The notes under the pieces are model-generated. The model was not told the DNA's origin. It saw only the letters and a list, made by a program, of their open reading frames with translations, and searched no databases. A stretch of DNA of 64,000 bases from Chromobacterium rhizoryzae (GTDB taxonomy: Bacteria; Pseudomonadota; Gammaproteobacteria; Burkholderiales; Chromobacteriaceae), in the NCBI RefSeq assembly GCF_020544465.1, contig NZ_CP066126.1:1178001-1242000 (forward strand), given 5' to 3'. Shown here one piece after another: positions 16,373 to 25,674 of the stretch. Every line of letters begins with the position of its first letter. Position 1 is the first letter of the stretch. Position numbers and translations under genes: made by a program.

Positions 16373-17791
16373 ATGAAATTTCAAACTGACGCCGCGGCGC
16401 GGAGGCATGGCGCGGCGGCCTTATTGGCCGTGCTGCTGGGAGGGCTGTGGAGCGCGCAGGCGGAGGCCGCGTGCTATCGCGTGTCGCGCGCCGCGCCGTC
16501 GACCAATCCCAACGATGTGGATTATGTTGAACCGGGCAAGGGAGAAGTGCGGTCCTGGTTGGGTTCGACGGATACCGCCGGGCAGGGCGCGATGGCGATG
16601 ACCATCAACATCAACAATGAGGTCTTCCAGCCGGATGGCACTTTGCTGGGCAGCAAGATACTGAGCATTTACGATTTGGGTTCCGACAATATCGGCAGTT
16701 ATACGCCGGAGCAAGTGCTGTTCCGTTGCTCGCCGGAGGAAAGGCCGAGCACTTTTTACGAATATTATTCGACCAATGGCGATAACCTTTGGGCAGGCAA
16801 GGACGAGGAGGGCAGCGCCATCGGCCTGCCGCAAGCTTACCGCACCGTGCAGCGCGGTTTGATGGCGCGGGTGACCAATTTGAATACCGGTGAGTTCGCG
16901 TCGCGTTATTGGAAACGACGCCCGCTGAAACTGGACATGGCGCGCGACCGGGATTCGCGTGGCTGGTATCTGATCAAGGCCCGGCATTTCAGCAACTACA
17001 AGGTGGAGTTCTTCAAGTACAGCCAGTCCAAGGGCTCGGGAGATATCGGCTGGCAGGACAGCGTGGCTGGCCAGAACTGGGTGTATACACAGCCCATCGC
17101 CTATAGTGCGTTTCAAGGCGGCGGCCTGTCGCCCTTATTGGGCGAAGGCGTGGATCATGCGACGCAGTGGTCCGGCTTCTACAACGCCTGGCCCGGCTCC
17201 ATCAACCCGTATAACACTGTCAAGATCCGCAGAACCGCCAGCTGCCGGGTGGTAACGGTGACGCCGGTAGTGGCTTTTCCGCCCATCAGCGCGGTTGAGA
17301 TGGAGAAAGGCGGGCAGCGTACGCTGCCGATCGAGATCAACCTGCAATGCCAGACGGGCTCGCCGGCCAATATCGGCCTGTCTGGTTTTCAAAGCGGAAC
17401 CGGAGCGGGACAGACGGCGATGGGGGTGCTGGTGCAAGCCGCCAATTACCAGGCGGCCTTGAAAGAGGGCTTGGGCACCGGCGGCGGCGGGGTCACACAT
17501 CTGCTGTCCGACGGTTACGGGGTCAACCCCGCCGTGGCCACCGGCGTGGGCGTGGCCTTGAGCCGGCTGGGCGGCCAGCGCTTGAACCTGTTGAGCAATG
17601 AGCTGATCACCGGCGGCGGAGCCCTAGCCGGCTGGTATCCGGTGTTGCAGGACGCGGAAGCGACGGGTAACCAGAGCGGTCTGACCCATTACCGTGCCCG
17701 GATGCGCGCGACGCTGATCCGCCTGCCGGGCAAGAAGGTCAAGCCGGGTTCCTTGAACGCGACCGCGCAAGTGGTGGTCCGTGTCCAGTAG
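16373..17791 (+). CDS. Fimbrial tip adhesin (two-domain)
   Basis: A 472-residue secreted protein from ATG 16373; ATGs at 16340 and 16361 are in frame, but a purine-rich GAGGA precedes 16373. The signal peptide ends AQAEA before ACYRVSRA. A large N-terminal domain (about 30-300) has no recognised motif and would be the receptor-binding lectin domain. The C-terminal part (about 310-472) is a pilin-like domain with a Cys pair (ASCRVV, LQCQTG) and a final donor-strand acceptor segment ending ATAQVVVRVQ. This matches FimH-type adhesins. The ligand is unknown. Confidence 0.78.
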   Translation: MKFQTDAAARRHGAAALLAVLLGGLWSAQAEAACYRVSRAAPSTNPNDVDYVEPGKGEVRSWLGSTDTAGQGAMAMTININNEVFQPDGTLLGSKILSIYDLGSDNIGSYTPEQVLFRCSPEERPSTFYEYYSTNGDNLWAGKDEEGSAIGLPQAYRTVQRGLMARVTNLNTGEFASRYWKRRPLKLDMARDRDSRGWYLIKARHFSNYKVEFFKYSQSKGSGDIGWQDSVAGQNWVYTQPIAYSAFQGGGLSPLLGEGVDHATQWSGFYNAWPGSINPYNTVKIRRTASCRVVTVTPVVAFPPISAVEMEKGGQRTLPIEINLQCQTGSPANIGLSGFQSGTGAGQTAMGVLVQAANYQAALKEGLGTGGGGVTHLLSDGYGVNPAVATGVGVALSRLGGQRLNLLSNELITGGGALAGWYPVLQDAEATGNQSGLTHYRARMRATLIRLPGKKVKPGSLNATAQVVVRVQ

Positions 17792-18548
17792 CGCATGGGC
17801 GCGCTGGAGCGCGGGCGGTCTGTTGTGCCTGTTGTGCGGCAGCAGTTGGGCCGGCCTGATGGCGGAGTCCACGCGGGTGGTGTTCGAGGCCGGCGGCGCC
17901 GAGCAGTCGCTGCAACTGGTCAATCTCAACCCCTATCCGGTGGTGGTGCAGGCCTGGGTCGACGACGGTCATTTGGAGTCCGGCCCGGACGCGGCCGGAG
18001 CGGCGGGCGCGGCGGTGATGCCCATTCCGCCTATCTTCCGCTTGAACCCGAAGGGACAGATCAGTCTGCGCCTGCTCGCCACCGGCGTGCCCTTGCCCGT
18101 GGATCGCGAATCGTTGTTCTGGTTGAACCTGTACGAAATCCCTCCGACGCGGACGGACTTGCCGGCGGACGCGCAGACGTTGACCGTCACGCTGCGGACT
18201 CAGATGAAGGTCTTGATGCGGCCGGCCAAGCTGCCCGTCTCGGTTGAGGACTTGCCGGAGCAACTGCGTTTCACCCTGGAGCAGCGGACGGACGGTCCGC
18301 GTTTGCGCATCGACAACGCCAGCCCTTATTACGCCACCTTCCGCGCGCTGGAACTGGCCTGCGCCAGGGGGCCGGCGCAGCCATTGGCGGCGGAGATGGT
18401 GGCGCCCTTAACGGCGGAGACGCTGGCCTTGGATTCGTCCCCGCCCTGCGCCGTCGAGCAGGCGGAAGTCCGTTTTTTGCTGGTGGGCGACGACGGCAAC
18501 CCGGTGGCGGGCAAGGCGGCCCTGGCTTCGAGCGTCAGCGGTTCCTGA
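17781..18548 (+). CDS. Periplasmic fimbrial chaperone 2 (PapD/FimC family)
   Basis: A 255-residue PapD-like chaperone. It probably starts at GTG 17781, overlapping the adhesin stop by 11 bases. The signal peptide ends near CGSSWA. Domain 1 carries the conserved Arg in ESTRVVFEAGG and Lys in RTQMKVLMRP. The signature is PVDRESLFWLNLYEIPP. Two chaperones in one operon are uncommon; this one may be dedicated to the adjacent adhesin while chaperone 1 serves the major subunit, which is inference. The two differ widely, so this is not a recent duplication. Confidence 0.9.
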   Translation: MSSSAWARWSAGGLLCLLCGSSWAGLMAESTRVVFEAGGAEQSLQLVNLNPYPVVVQAWVDDGHLESGPDAAGAAGAAVMPIPPIFRLNPKGQISLRLLATGVPLPVDRESLFWLNLYEIPPTRTDLPADAQTLTVTLRTQMKVLMRPAKLPVSVEDLPEQLRFTLEQRTDGPRLRIDNASPYYATFRALELACARGPAQPLAAEMVAPLTAETLALDSSPPCAVEQAEVRFLLVGDDGNPVAGKAALASSVSGS

Positions 18549-18660
18549 TGGATGTTTATGAAAGTAGAGTAGAATTGAAATGGTTTTGATCGTTTTGGCA
18601 TTGTCGGGCCGACCCTGGCGCTGAGCCGGAACGCGAGCCGCCGCATCCACAGGAGCCGTG

Positions 18661-19263
18661 ATGACGAGTAATGCCGCCTTAAGCCAGAGCATCCAGTTTT
18701 TCCTTGAACTGGATAAATTGAAAGAAGTGATCCGCAAAAACTGGATCGCTTCGCAGCAGAGGCGGGAAAACTCCGCCGAGCATAGCTGGCAGGTGGCGAT
18801 GCTCGCCATGGCCTTGCAGCCGCACGCCAACGAGCCGGTGGCGCTGGACCGAGTGGTCAGGCTCTTGCTGGTGCATGATGTCGGCGAAATCGTCGCCGGC
18901 GACGTCAGCGTATTCGACCGAGGAGAAGGCCCTGAGGAGAAAGAGGCCGAACGCGCCGGCGCGGCTCAGGTGTTCAACCTGCTGCCGCAGGCGCAGGCGG
19001 AGGAAATGTTGGCCTTGTGGGACGAGTTCGAACAAGGCTTTACCGCGGAGGCGCGTTTCGCCAATGCGATAGACCGGCTGGCGCCGGCCTTGTTGAACCT
19101 GCACTCCGACGGCAAGGGCTGGAAGGAGCAGCAGGTGCGCAAGTCCCAGGTGCTGGAGCGCGTGATGCCGGGGGTCAGGCAGGGCTGCCGCGCCGCGGCC
19201 GGATGGCTGGAGCAGGCCTTGGAGCAGGCCGAGCAACGCGGCGTGTTCCCGCCGGAACGCTAG
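18661..19263 (+). CDS. HD-domain hydrolase of the YfbR/HDDC2 type
   Basis: A 200-residue protein with HD-family metal-binding residues: His in ENSAEHSWQVAM, the His-Asp pair in LLVHDVGEIVAGD, and a later Asp in ANAIDRLAPALLN. Relatives (E. coli YfbR and HDDC2 proteins) are 5'-deoxynucleotidases active on deoxynucleoside monophosphates. ATG 18661 is preceded by AGGAG; GTG 18658 is adjacent and in frame. It is followed by a terminator and stands alone between the fimbrial operon and the porphyrin gene. Substrate specificity is not visible from sequence. Confidence 0.82.
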   Translation: MTSNAALSQSIQFFLELDKLKEVIRKNWIASQQRRENSAEHSWQVAMLAMALQPHANEPVALDRVVRLLLVHDVGEIVAGDVSVFDRGEGPEEKEAERAGAAQVFNLLPQAQAEEMLALWDEFEQGFTAEARFANAIDRLAPALLNLHSDGKGWKEQQVRKSQVLERVMPGVRQGCRAAAGWLEQALEQAEQRGVFPPER

Positions 19264-19332
19264 GCCGGCGCGCCGGCTTGCGGCGGATCAATTGGCCGGC
19301 CGGCGTCTTGCCGCATACTGTCTTCCATCGAG

Positions 19333-19354
19333 GGCCGCCGCTGGGCGGCCTTTT
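19333..19354 (+). terminator. Rho-independent terminator after the HD hydrolase gene
   Basis: GGCCGCC pairs with GGCGGCC around a four-base loop, followed by TTTT. Confidence 0.75.
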
Positions 19355-19374
19355 GGCTTTGAGGGGGACGGGAA

Positions 19375-20709
19375 ATGATTGCGGTGATCGGCGCGGGAAT
19401 GTCCGGCCTGGCCTGCGCCTGGCAGTTGCGCCGGCGCGGCGTGGACGCGGTGGTGTACGAGGCGTCCGACCGGGTGGGCGGCAAGGTGCTGAGTCTGGAC
19501 CTGGCGCCGGGCTTGATGGAGGCGGGGCCCAATACTTTGCTGGCGGATGAGGCCTTGTGGCAATGGCTGCTGGAGCTGGGACTGACGCCCTTGGCGCCGG
19601 CGGCGGGGCCGCAGCGGCGCTTCGTGCTGCGGCACGGCCATTACCGCGCCTTGCCCGACGGCCCCGCCTCCCTGTTGGCCGGCGGCTATTTCAGCCCGGG
19701 CGCCAAATGGCGGCTGTTGAGCGAGCCTTGGCGCCGCCCCGCCGAGCCGGACGCGTCGGAAACGGTGGCGGCCTTTTTTCGGCGCCGCTTGGGCGAGGAG
19801 GTGCTGGCCACCCTGGTGGACCCGTTCATCGGCGGCGTGTTCGCCGGCGATCCGGAAGAATTGCTGATGAGGGAATGCCTGCCCGCATTGGCGGCGGCGG
19901 AGCGGGAGGCGGGATCGCTGGCCCTGGGCATGTGGCGGCGCTGGCGGCGCGGCGAGATCCGGCGCAAGCGGATGTGCACGCTGGCGGGCGGGCTGTCCAG
20001 CCTGGCGGAGCGGCTGGCGAGAGATCTGGACGTGAGGCTGGGCTGTCCGGCGCTGGCGCTGGAACGCGCGGGCGAGGGCTGGCGCTTGTGGACGCCGCAG
20101 GGGCCGCAGCCGGCCAGCGCGGTGGTGCTGGCTTTGCCGGCGCCGCAGGCGGCGCGGCTGCTGGAACCCTGCGAGCCGGAATGGGCGCGGGCCTGCGCGG
20201 CGCTGCCCTATGCGCCGCTGACCGTGGTGGCCACCGTGGCGGCGGAGCGGACGCTGCTCCGGCCGCTGGAGGGTTTCGGCGGCTTGCACCCGGCCAGCGA
20301 GCAGGCTTTGGCCTTGGGGCATTTGATGTCCAGCCGGATCTATCCGCATACGGCGGCGCCCGGTTCGCGCTTGTTGACCAGCTTCATCGGCGGCCGTCGC
20401 CAGCCGGAGTTGGCCGCTTTGCCGGATCAGGCCTTGTTGCGGCGCTTGAACCTGGAGCTGGCGCGCCTGTTCGGCCTGGAGGGCGAACCCTTGAGCCAGC
20501 GCATCGTGCGTTGGCCGCAGGCGCTGCCGCAGGGCACGGCGGTGATGGCGGCCTTGCGGCCGCTGGCGGCGGCCGCGAGCGAGCGCGGCCTGCATGTCTG
20601 CGCCAACTGGCTGGACGGGGTGTCGCTGCCGGACTGTCTGGCCAAGGGGCGGGCGCTGGCAGATCGGCTGGCGGCGCAGGCTTTGCATTGCCGCGGATCC
20701 GGCATATAA
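19375..20709 (+). CDS. hemY: Protoporphyrinogen oxidase (HemY type, oxygen-dependent family)
   Basis: A 444-residue flavoprotein with an N-terminal FAD-binding Rossmann motif, VIGAGMSGLACAW, continuing into YEASDRVGGKV. The segment EAGPNTLL is characteristic of protoporphyrinogen oxidase. DPFIGGVFAGDPEELLMRE and the C-terminal FAD motif, here in CANWLDGVSLPDCLAKG, match the HemY family. The enzyme forms the aromatic porphyrin ring in the penultimate step of haem synthesis. It is shorter at the N-terminus than many homologues but has all recognisable motifs. A porphobilinogen synthase gene lies elsewhere in this window. Confidence 0.87.
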   Translation: MIAVIGAGMSGLACAWQLRRRGVDAVVYEASDRVGGKVLSLDLAPGLMEAGPNTLLADEALWQWLLELGLTPLAPAAGPQRRFVLRHGHYRALPDGPASLLAGGYFSPGAKWRLLSEPWRRPAEPDASETVAAFFRRRLGEEVLATLVDPFIGGVFAGDPEELLMRECLPALAAAEREAGSLALGMWRRWRRGEIRRKRMCTLAGGLSSLAERLARDLDVRLGCPALALERAGEGWRLWTPQGPQPASAVVLALPAPQAARLLEPCEPEWARACAALPYAPLTVVATVAAERTLLRPLEGFGGLHPASEQALALGHLMSSRIYPHTAAPGSRLLTSFIGGRRQPELAALPDQALLRRLNLELARLFGLEGEPLSQRIVRWPQALPQGTAVMAALRPLAAAASERGLHVCANWLDGVSLPDCLAKGRALADRLAAQALHCRGSGI

Positions 20710-20746
20710 CAAATCGTCGCGGACAGCGGGACGAAAGGAGAGGCCG

Positions 20747-21481
20747 ATGCGGGCGAGTCTAGGGATGACGGCTGCCGGGGCCTGTCTGCTGGCGGCGGGC
20801 GCGGCGGCGCAGGCCCCGGTCAAACTGTGCGGGGTGGAGTGGCAGCCGTTCAGCTATGTGAAGAACGGCAAGGTGGATTCCGGCATCAGCCACGACGTGC
20901 TGCAAGAGGCCTTCCGCCGGATGAAGGTGCCGGTGACGATGGAGGCCGCGCCTTGGGAGCGTTGCCTGCGCGGGGTCAAGACCGGCGACTACGACGCGGT
21001 GATAGACAATGAAGTGGCCGCTCAGACGCCGCGCTTCAAGAACGTCTATTCCAGCTATCCGGTGGCCTTGTGCGTCAAGCGCGGCTCGCCGGTCAAATCC
21101 TTCGACTGGAAGCTGGTGCAAGGCCAGGCGGTGGGCATGGTGCGCGGTTACACCTATACGCCGAAGATTCTGAACTATCCCAACTGGAAGCTGGAGCCGA
21201 GCAACGACGAGGATCAGCTGTACGCGATGCTGACCGGTGGCCATCGTCGGTTCGTCTTGTGCGATGTGTGGGGCGCCTCCCTGCGGCCGAACGTGGAGAT
21301 CTTGCAGCCGGTGATAGACCGCACCGATCTGTCGCCCAATTTCAGCGCCCGGCAGGCGGCGCTGGCGGCCAGGCTGGACGCGACGATAGGCGATCTGATC
21401 CGCGACGGCAGCGTGGAGCGCATCTACGCCAAATACACCCAGCGCAAGTTCCGGGATATGGTGCCGGCGGCGGACAAATGA
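20747..21481 (+). CDS. Periplasmic amino-acid-type solute-binding protein
   Basis: A 244-residue secreted protein with a signal peptide ending AAGAAAQA, then a family 3 (SBP_bac_3) solute-binding fold: VKLCGVEWQPFSYVKNGKVDSGISHDVL, then WERCLRGVKTGDYDAVIDNE, then a hinge near VGMVRGYTY. No ABC permease or ATPase gene is next to it, so it may be an orphan binding protein that feeds a remote transporter or acts as a sensor. It lies 37 bases after hemY, preceded by AAAGGAGA, and ends before a terminator. The ligand is unknown. Confidence 0.8.
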   Translation: MRASLGMTAAGACLLAAGAAAQAPVKLCGVEWQPFSYVKNGKVDSGISHDVLQEAFRRMKVPVTMEAAPWERCLRGVKTGDYDAVIDNEVAAQTPRFKNVYSSYPVALCVKRGSPVKSFDWKLVQGQAVGMVRGYTYTPKILNYPNWKLEPSNDEDQLYAMLTGGHRRFVLCDVWGASLRPNVEILQPVIDRTDLSPNFSARQAALAARLDATIGDLIRDGSVERIYAKYTQRKFRDMVPAADK

Positions 21482-21501
21482 AGGCGCCGCTGCGCGAGGC
21501 G

Positions 21502-21533
21502 GGCCGGCGCGGGGGCGTTTCGCCGGCCTTTTT
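21502..21533 (+). terminator. Rho-independent terminator after the solute-binding protein gene
   Basis: GGCCGGCG (21502-21509) pairs with CGCCGGCC (21521-21528) and is followed by five T. Confidence 0.85.
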
Positions 21534-21618
21534 GATTTGCCGCCAACGGCTTGGCTTTGCGCGGGGGGCGCTAGGCGGTAGAATCTGCCTTTGACTTTTC
21601 ACTTTGCTTGCCACCTCT

Positions 21619-22509
21619 ATGCTTACCTTCCAGGAAATCATCCTCACGCTCCAGCACTATTGGAACCGCCAGGGCTGCGCCTTGCTGCAGCCTTACGACA
21701 CCGAAGTGGGCGCGGGGACTTCCCACACCGCCACCTTTCTGCGGGCGCTGGGGCCGGAGCCGTGGAACGCGGCCTATGTGCAGCCGTCGCGTCGACCCGC
21801 GGACGGTCGTTACGGCGAGAACCCCAACCGCCTGTTCCAGCATCATCAATTCCAGGTGGTGCTGAAGCCGGCTCCGTCCAATATCCAGGAACTGTATCTG
21901 GGTTCCTTGAAGGAGTTGGGCTTGGATCCGACGGTGCAGGATATCCGCTTCGTCGAGGACGACTGGGAAAACCCGACCCTGGGCGCCTGGGGCCTGGGCT
22001 GGGAAGTGTGGCTGAACGGCATGGAAGTGACCCAGTTCACCTATTTCCAGCAAGTGGGCGGCCTGGACTGCAAGCCGGTGCTGGGCGAGATCACCTACGG
22101 TCTGGAGCGTCTGGCCATGTATCTGCAGGGCGTGGAGAACGTCTACGACCTGATCTGGACCCATCTGCCGGACGGCCAGCCGGTCACGTACGGCAATGTG
22201 TTCTTCCAGAACGAAGTGGAGCAGTCCAAGTACGCGTTCGAACACAGCAACGTCGAGCTGCTGTTCCGCCAATTCAACGACTACGAGGCCGAGGCCAAGT
22301 CGCTGCTGGAGGCCAGCCTGCCGCTGCCGGCCTACGAGATGATTCTCAAGGCCGGGCACACCTTCAACCTGCTGGACGCGCGCGGCGCGATCTCGGTGAC
22401 CGAACGCGCCACCTATATCGGCCGCATCCGCACCCTGTCCCGCGGCGTGGCGCAGGCGTATTACGACGCCCGCGAAGCGCTGGGTTTCCCGATGTGCCGG
22501 CAGGCCTGA
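21619..22509 (+). CDS. glyQ: Glycyl-tRNA synthetase alpha subunit
   Basis: A 296-residue class II synthetase catalytic subunit, beginning [20 protein letters not shown], with [26 protein letters not shown] and [20 protein letters not shown] conserved. It attaches glycine to tRNA-Gly as an alpha2-beta2 enzyme with GlyS. ATG 21619 matches the usual family start; the upstream in-frame codon at 21604 would add five residues. A small secreted-protein gene sits between it and glyS, which is unusual because the two are normally adjacent. Confidence 0.98.
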   Translation: MLTFQEIILTLQHYWNRQGCALLQPYDTEVGAGTSHTATFLRALGPEPWNAAYVQPSRRPADGRYGENPNRLFQHHQFQVVLKPAPSNIQELYLGSLKELGLDPTVQDIRFVEDDWENPTLGAWGLGWEVWLNGMEVTQFTYFQQVGGLDCKPVLGEITYGLERLAMYLQGVENVYDLIWTHLPDGQPVTYGNVFFQNEVEQSKYAFEHSNVELLFRQFNDYEAEAKSLLEASLPLPAYEMILKAGHTFNLLDARGAISVTERATYIGRIRTLSRGVAQAYYDAREALGFPMCRQA

Positions 22510-22553
22510 GCTTGGCTTGCCGCCCCGGCCGTTTCTTGACAGAGGGAATGCGC

Positions 22554-22979
22554 ATGAAGGCCTTTTTCGCATGTCTGTGCGCCGCGCTGGCGCTGCCGGC
22601 GCAGGCCGAGCCCGCCGCCGACTGGGTGGCGTATCAGGACGGCAAGGCGCTGCAATTGGCGATAGACGGCAATTCGCTGTGGCTGGGGCAGGACGGGCTG
22701 GTGCACTTCGTCAACCAGGAACGGTTCGACAAGATCCAGTACGAGAAAAGCTACAAGCTGAAATTCAATATCCGCCGCAGCGTAGGCTACGCCGACTGCG
22801 GCAAGTACCAGTACGTGTTTGTCAGTTCCGATTATTTCGATCGCAACAACAAGCACCTGTTCTCAACCCTGTTTCCAGTGCCGCGTCACGCCTGGAAATG
22901 GCAGCCCGTGTATAACGGATCGGTCGCCGACGCCATGATGAAGGTGATCTGCGAAGCCGCCGGGGCCGCCAAGCGTTAA
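22554..22979 (+). CDS. Small secreted protein, possibly a surface-adhesin E-like domain
   Basis: A 141-residue protein with a signal peptide (MKAFFACLCAALALPAQA). The mature part starts near EPAADWVAYQDG, followed by a compact beta-rich region with a Cys in ADCGKYQYVFVSSDYFD and a second Cys in KVICEAAG, able to form one disulphide. The pattern, a conserved Cys followed by a Tyr-rich strand with SDYFD, resembles the short surface-adhesin E-type domains of Neisseriales, but I cannot confirm this. An in-frame ATG at 22548 is an alternative start. It lies inside the glyQ-glyS operon, 14 bases before glyS. Confidence 0.7.
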   Translation: MKAFFACLCAALALPAQAEPAADWVAYQDGKALQLAIDGNSLWLGQDGLVHFVNQERFDKIQYEKSYKLKFNIRRSVGYADCGKYQYVFVSSDYFDRNNKHLFSTLFPVPRHAWKWQPVYNGSVADAMMKVICEAAGAAKR

Positions 22980-22993
22980 GTTTTAGAGTGAAT

Positions 22994-25054
22994 ATGAACC
23001 AGACATTGCTGATTGAGCTGCTCACCGAGGAGCTGCCGCCCAAAGCGTTGGAAAAGCTGGCCGCCAGCTTTGCCCAGACCATAGGCGACGAACTGAAAAA
23101 GATGCAGTTCGCGCCGGCCGACGCCGAAGCGACGGTCTACGCCTCGCCGCGCCGCCTGGCGGTGCAGTTGGCCGATGTGGCCGCCTTGCAGCCGGACCAG
23201 AAGATTAGCCGCAAGGGCCCGGCCGTGGCCGCCGGGATGAAAGACGGCCAGCCCACGCCGGCGCTGGCCGGTTTCGCCCGCTCCTGCGGCGTGGACGTGT
23301 CCGCGCTGTCCACGATGAGCGACGGCAAGCAGGACGTGTACGTCTACGAGAGCGTCAAGCAGGGCCAGCCGCTGGCCGCGGTGCTGGCCGACGTGGTGGC
23401 CTTGGCGCTGAAAAAGCTGCCGGCGCCCAAGCTGATGCGCTGGGGCAGCCTGGACGTGCAGTTCGTGCGTCCGGTGCACGGCCTGATCATGCTGCACGGC
23501 GACGCGGTGGTGCCGGGCGAGGTGCTGGGCCTGCACAGCGGCCAACGCACCCGCGGCCATCGCTTCCTGTCCGAGGGCGAAGTGACCGTGGCCAACGCCG
23601 ACGCTTACGCCCGCACCCTGCATGAGTCCGGCAAGGTGGTGGCCAGCTTCGACGCGCGCCGCGAACTGATCCGCCACAAGCTGGCCGAGGCCGCCGCCCG
23701 CCTGAACGCCACCATCGCCGCGCCGGAGGCCTTGTTCGACGAGGTGACCGGCCTGGTGGAATGGCCGGTGGTGCTGGAAGCCGGCTTCGAGGCCGAATTC
23801 CTGCGCGTGCCGCAGGAATGCCTGATCCTGACCATGCAGCAGAACCAGAAATACTTCCCGCTGCTGGACGCGTCCGGCAAGCTGATGAACCGCTTCCTGC
23901 TGGTGTCCAACCTGGAAACCGCGGACCCGTCCTTCATCGTCGGCGGCAACGAGCGCGTGCTGCGCGCGCGCCTGTCCGACGCCAAGTTCTTCTTCGAACA
24001 GGACCAGAAGGCGCGGCTGGACAGCCGGCTGCCGCGTCTGGCCAATGTGGTCTACCACAATAAGATCGGTTCGCAGCTGGAGCGCGTGGAGCGCTTGCAG
24101 AGCATCGCCGGCGCCATCGCCCATGAGCTGGGCGCCGACGCCGCGCTGGCCGCTCGCGCCGCCTATCTGGCCAAGGCCGACCTGGTGTCCGGCATGGTGG
24201 GCGAATTCCCCGAGCTGCAGGGCGTGATGGGCATGTATTACGCCCAGTTCGACGGCGAGCACGCCGAAGTGGCCGCCGCCATCGAAGGCCATTACCACCC
24301 GCGTTTCGCCGGCGACACGCTGCCGGAAGGCAAGATCGCCACCGCGGTGGCGTTGGCGGACAAGCTGGAAACCATCGTCGGCATCTGGGGCATAGGCCTG
24401 ATCCCCACCGGCGACAAGGATCCGTTCGCCCTGCGCCGCGCCGCTCTGGGCGTGGTGCGCATGGCGCTGGACGCGGATCTGGACCTGAAGGCGCTGCTGA
24501 ACATCGTCGCTGCGGCCTTCCCGGCCGGCAAGCTGTCCGCCACCGTGGCCGACGAGGTGTTCGGCTTCATGATGGACCGCCTGAAGAACTTCCTCGCCGC
24601 CGATTACAAGGGCGACGAGATCGACGCGGTGCTGGCGCTCTCGCCCAGCCGGCTGGCGGAAGTGCGCGCGGTCTTGTCCGCCGTGGCCGCCTTCAAGGCG
24701 CTGCCGGAAGCGGCCGCGCTGGCCGCTGCCAACAAACGGGTGAAGAACATCCTGAAGAAGGCCGAAGGCGAAGTGGGCGCGGTGAATCCGGCGCTGCTGG
24801 GCGAAGCGGCCGAGCAGGCGTTGTTCGCCGCCGTCGAGCAGTTGGCGCCGCAGGTGGACGATAAGTTCGCCGCCCGCGACTTCGCCGCCGCGCTGACTCA
24901 GCTGGCCTCGCTGCGCGCGCCGGTGGACGCCTTCTTCGACGGCGTGATGGTGATGGCGGACGACGCCGCGGTGCGCAACAACCGCATCGCCTTGCTGGCG
25001 CGTCTGGCCGGCTTGTTCAACCGCGTGGCGGACATCTCGCTGCTGGCGGAGTAA
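22994..25054 (+). CDS. glyS: Glycyl-tRNA synthetase beta subunit
   Basis: A 686-residue tRNA-binding subunit, starting MNQTLLIELLTEELPPKAL as in the family, with the conserved SPRRLAVQL and RGHRF segments, the HD-like segment KADLVSGMVGEFPELQGVMG, and the C-terminal anticodon-binding DALR-like region VDAFFDGVMVMADD. It works with GlyQ. GTG 22988 is an alternative start two codons upstream. It is followed by a short GC-rich gap and gmhB, an order common in betaproteobacteria. Confidence 0.98.
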   Translation: MNQTLLIELLTEELPPKALEKLAASFAQTIGDELKKMQFAPADAEATVYASPRRLAVQLADVAALQPDQKISRKGPAVAAGMKDGQPTPALAGFARSCGVDVSALSTMSDGKQDVYVYESVKQGQPLAAVLADVVALALKKLPAPKLMRWGSLDVQFVRPVHGLIMLHGDAVVPGEVLGLHSGQRTRGHRFLSEGEVTVANADAYARTLHESGKVVASFDARRELIRHKLAEAAARLNATIAAPEALFDEVTGLVEWPVVLEAGFEAEFLRVPQECLILTMQQNQKYFPLLDASGKLMNRFLLVSNLETADPSFIVGGNERVLRARLSDAKFFFEQDQKARLDSRLPRLANVVYHNKIGSQLERVERLQSIAGAIAHELGADAALAARAAYLAKADLVSGMVGEFPELQGVMGMYYAQFDGEHAEVAAAIEGHYHPRFAGDTLPEGKIATAVALADKLETIVGIWGIGLIPTGDKDPFALRRAALGVVRMALDADLDLKALLNIVAAAFPAGKLSATVADEVFGFMMDRLKNFLAADYKGDEIDAVLALSPSRLAEVRAVLSAVAAFKALPEAAALAAANKRVKNILKKAEGEVGAVNPALLGEAAEQALFAAVEQLAPQVDDKFAARDFAAALTQLASLRAPVDAFFDGVMVMADDAAVRNNRIALLARLAGLFNRVADISLLAE

Positions 25055-25102
25055 TCCGATGGGGCGGCCGCGGCCGCCCCGGCGCTCTGGACGGGGAAAA
25101 CC

Positions 25103-25648
25103 GTGAAACTAGTGATACTCGACCGCGACGGCGTGATCAACGAAGACCGCGACGATTTCGTCAAATCGCCGGCGGAATGGGTGCCGATCGAGCACAGCCT
25201 GGAGGCGATCGCCAATCTGACCCAGTCCGGTTGGCGCGTGGTGGTGGCCACCAATCAATCCGGCATCGGCCGCGGCCTGTTCGACATGCAGGCGCTCAAC
25301 GCCATGCACGAGAAGATGCATAGGCTGGTGGGCCAGGCCGGCGGCCGCATCGACGCGGTGCTGTTCTGTCCGCACGGCCCCAGCGCCGGCTGCGACTGTC
25401 GCAAGCCGCTGCCGGGCATGGTGCTGGAGATCGCGGAGCGCTTCAATGTGAAGCTGGACGGTTTGCCGCTGATCGGCGACAGCCGGCGCGATCTGGAGTC
25501 GGTGGCGGCGGTGGGCGGCCTGCCCATCCTGGTCAAGACCGGCAAGGGCGCCAAGACGCTGGCCGACGGCGAACTGCCGGCCGGCACCCTGGTGTTCGAC
25601 GATTTGTACGACGCCGCGGAATATCTGATCGATTCCCGCGAACGTTGA
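25103..25648 (+). CDS. gmhB: D-glycero-beta-D-manno-heptose 1,7-bisphosphate 7-phosphatase
   Basis: A 181-residue HAD-family phosphatase starting at GTG 25103. It has the catalytic DRDGVINED motif near the N-terminus, VVATNQSGIGRG (motif II), and the zinc-binding insert CPHGPSAGCDCRKP with three Cys and one His characteristic of GmhB. The C-terminal motif is LIGDSRRDLE. It removes the C7 phosphate during synthesis of ADP-heptose for the lipopolysaccharide inner core. It is followed at once by an acyltransferase gene. Confidence 0.94.
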   Translation: MKLVILDRDGVINEDRDDFVKSPAEWVPIEHSLEAIANLTQSGWRVVVATNQSGIGRGLFDMQALNAMHEKMHRLVGQAGGRIDAVLFCPHGPSAGCDCRKPLPGMVLEIAERFNVKLDGLPLIGDSRRDLESVAAVGGLPILVKTGKGAKTLADGELPAGTLVFDDLYDAAEYLIDSRER

Positions 25649-25674
25649 TTTCAGAAAAGGATAGTGTTCCAAGC

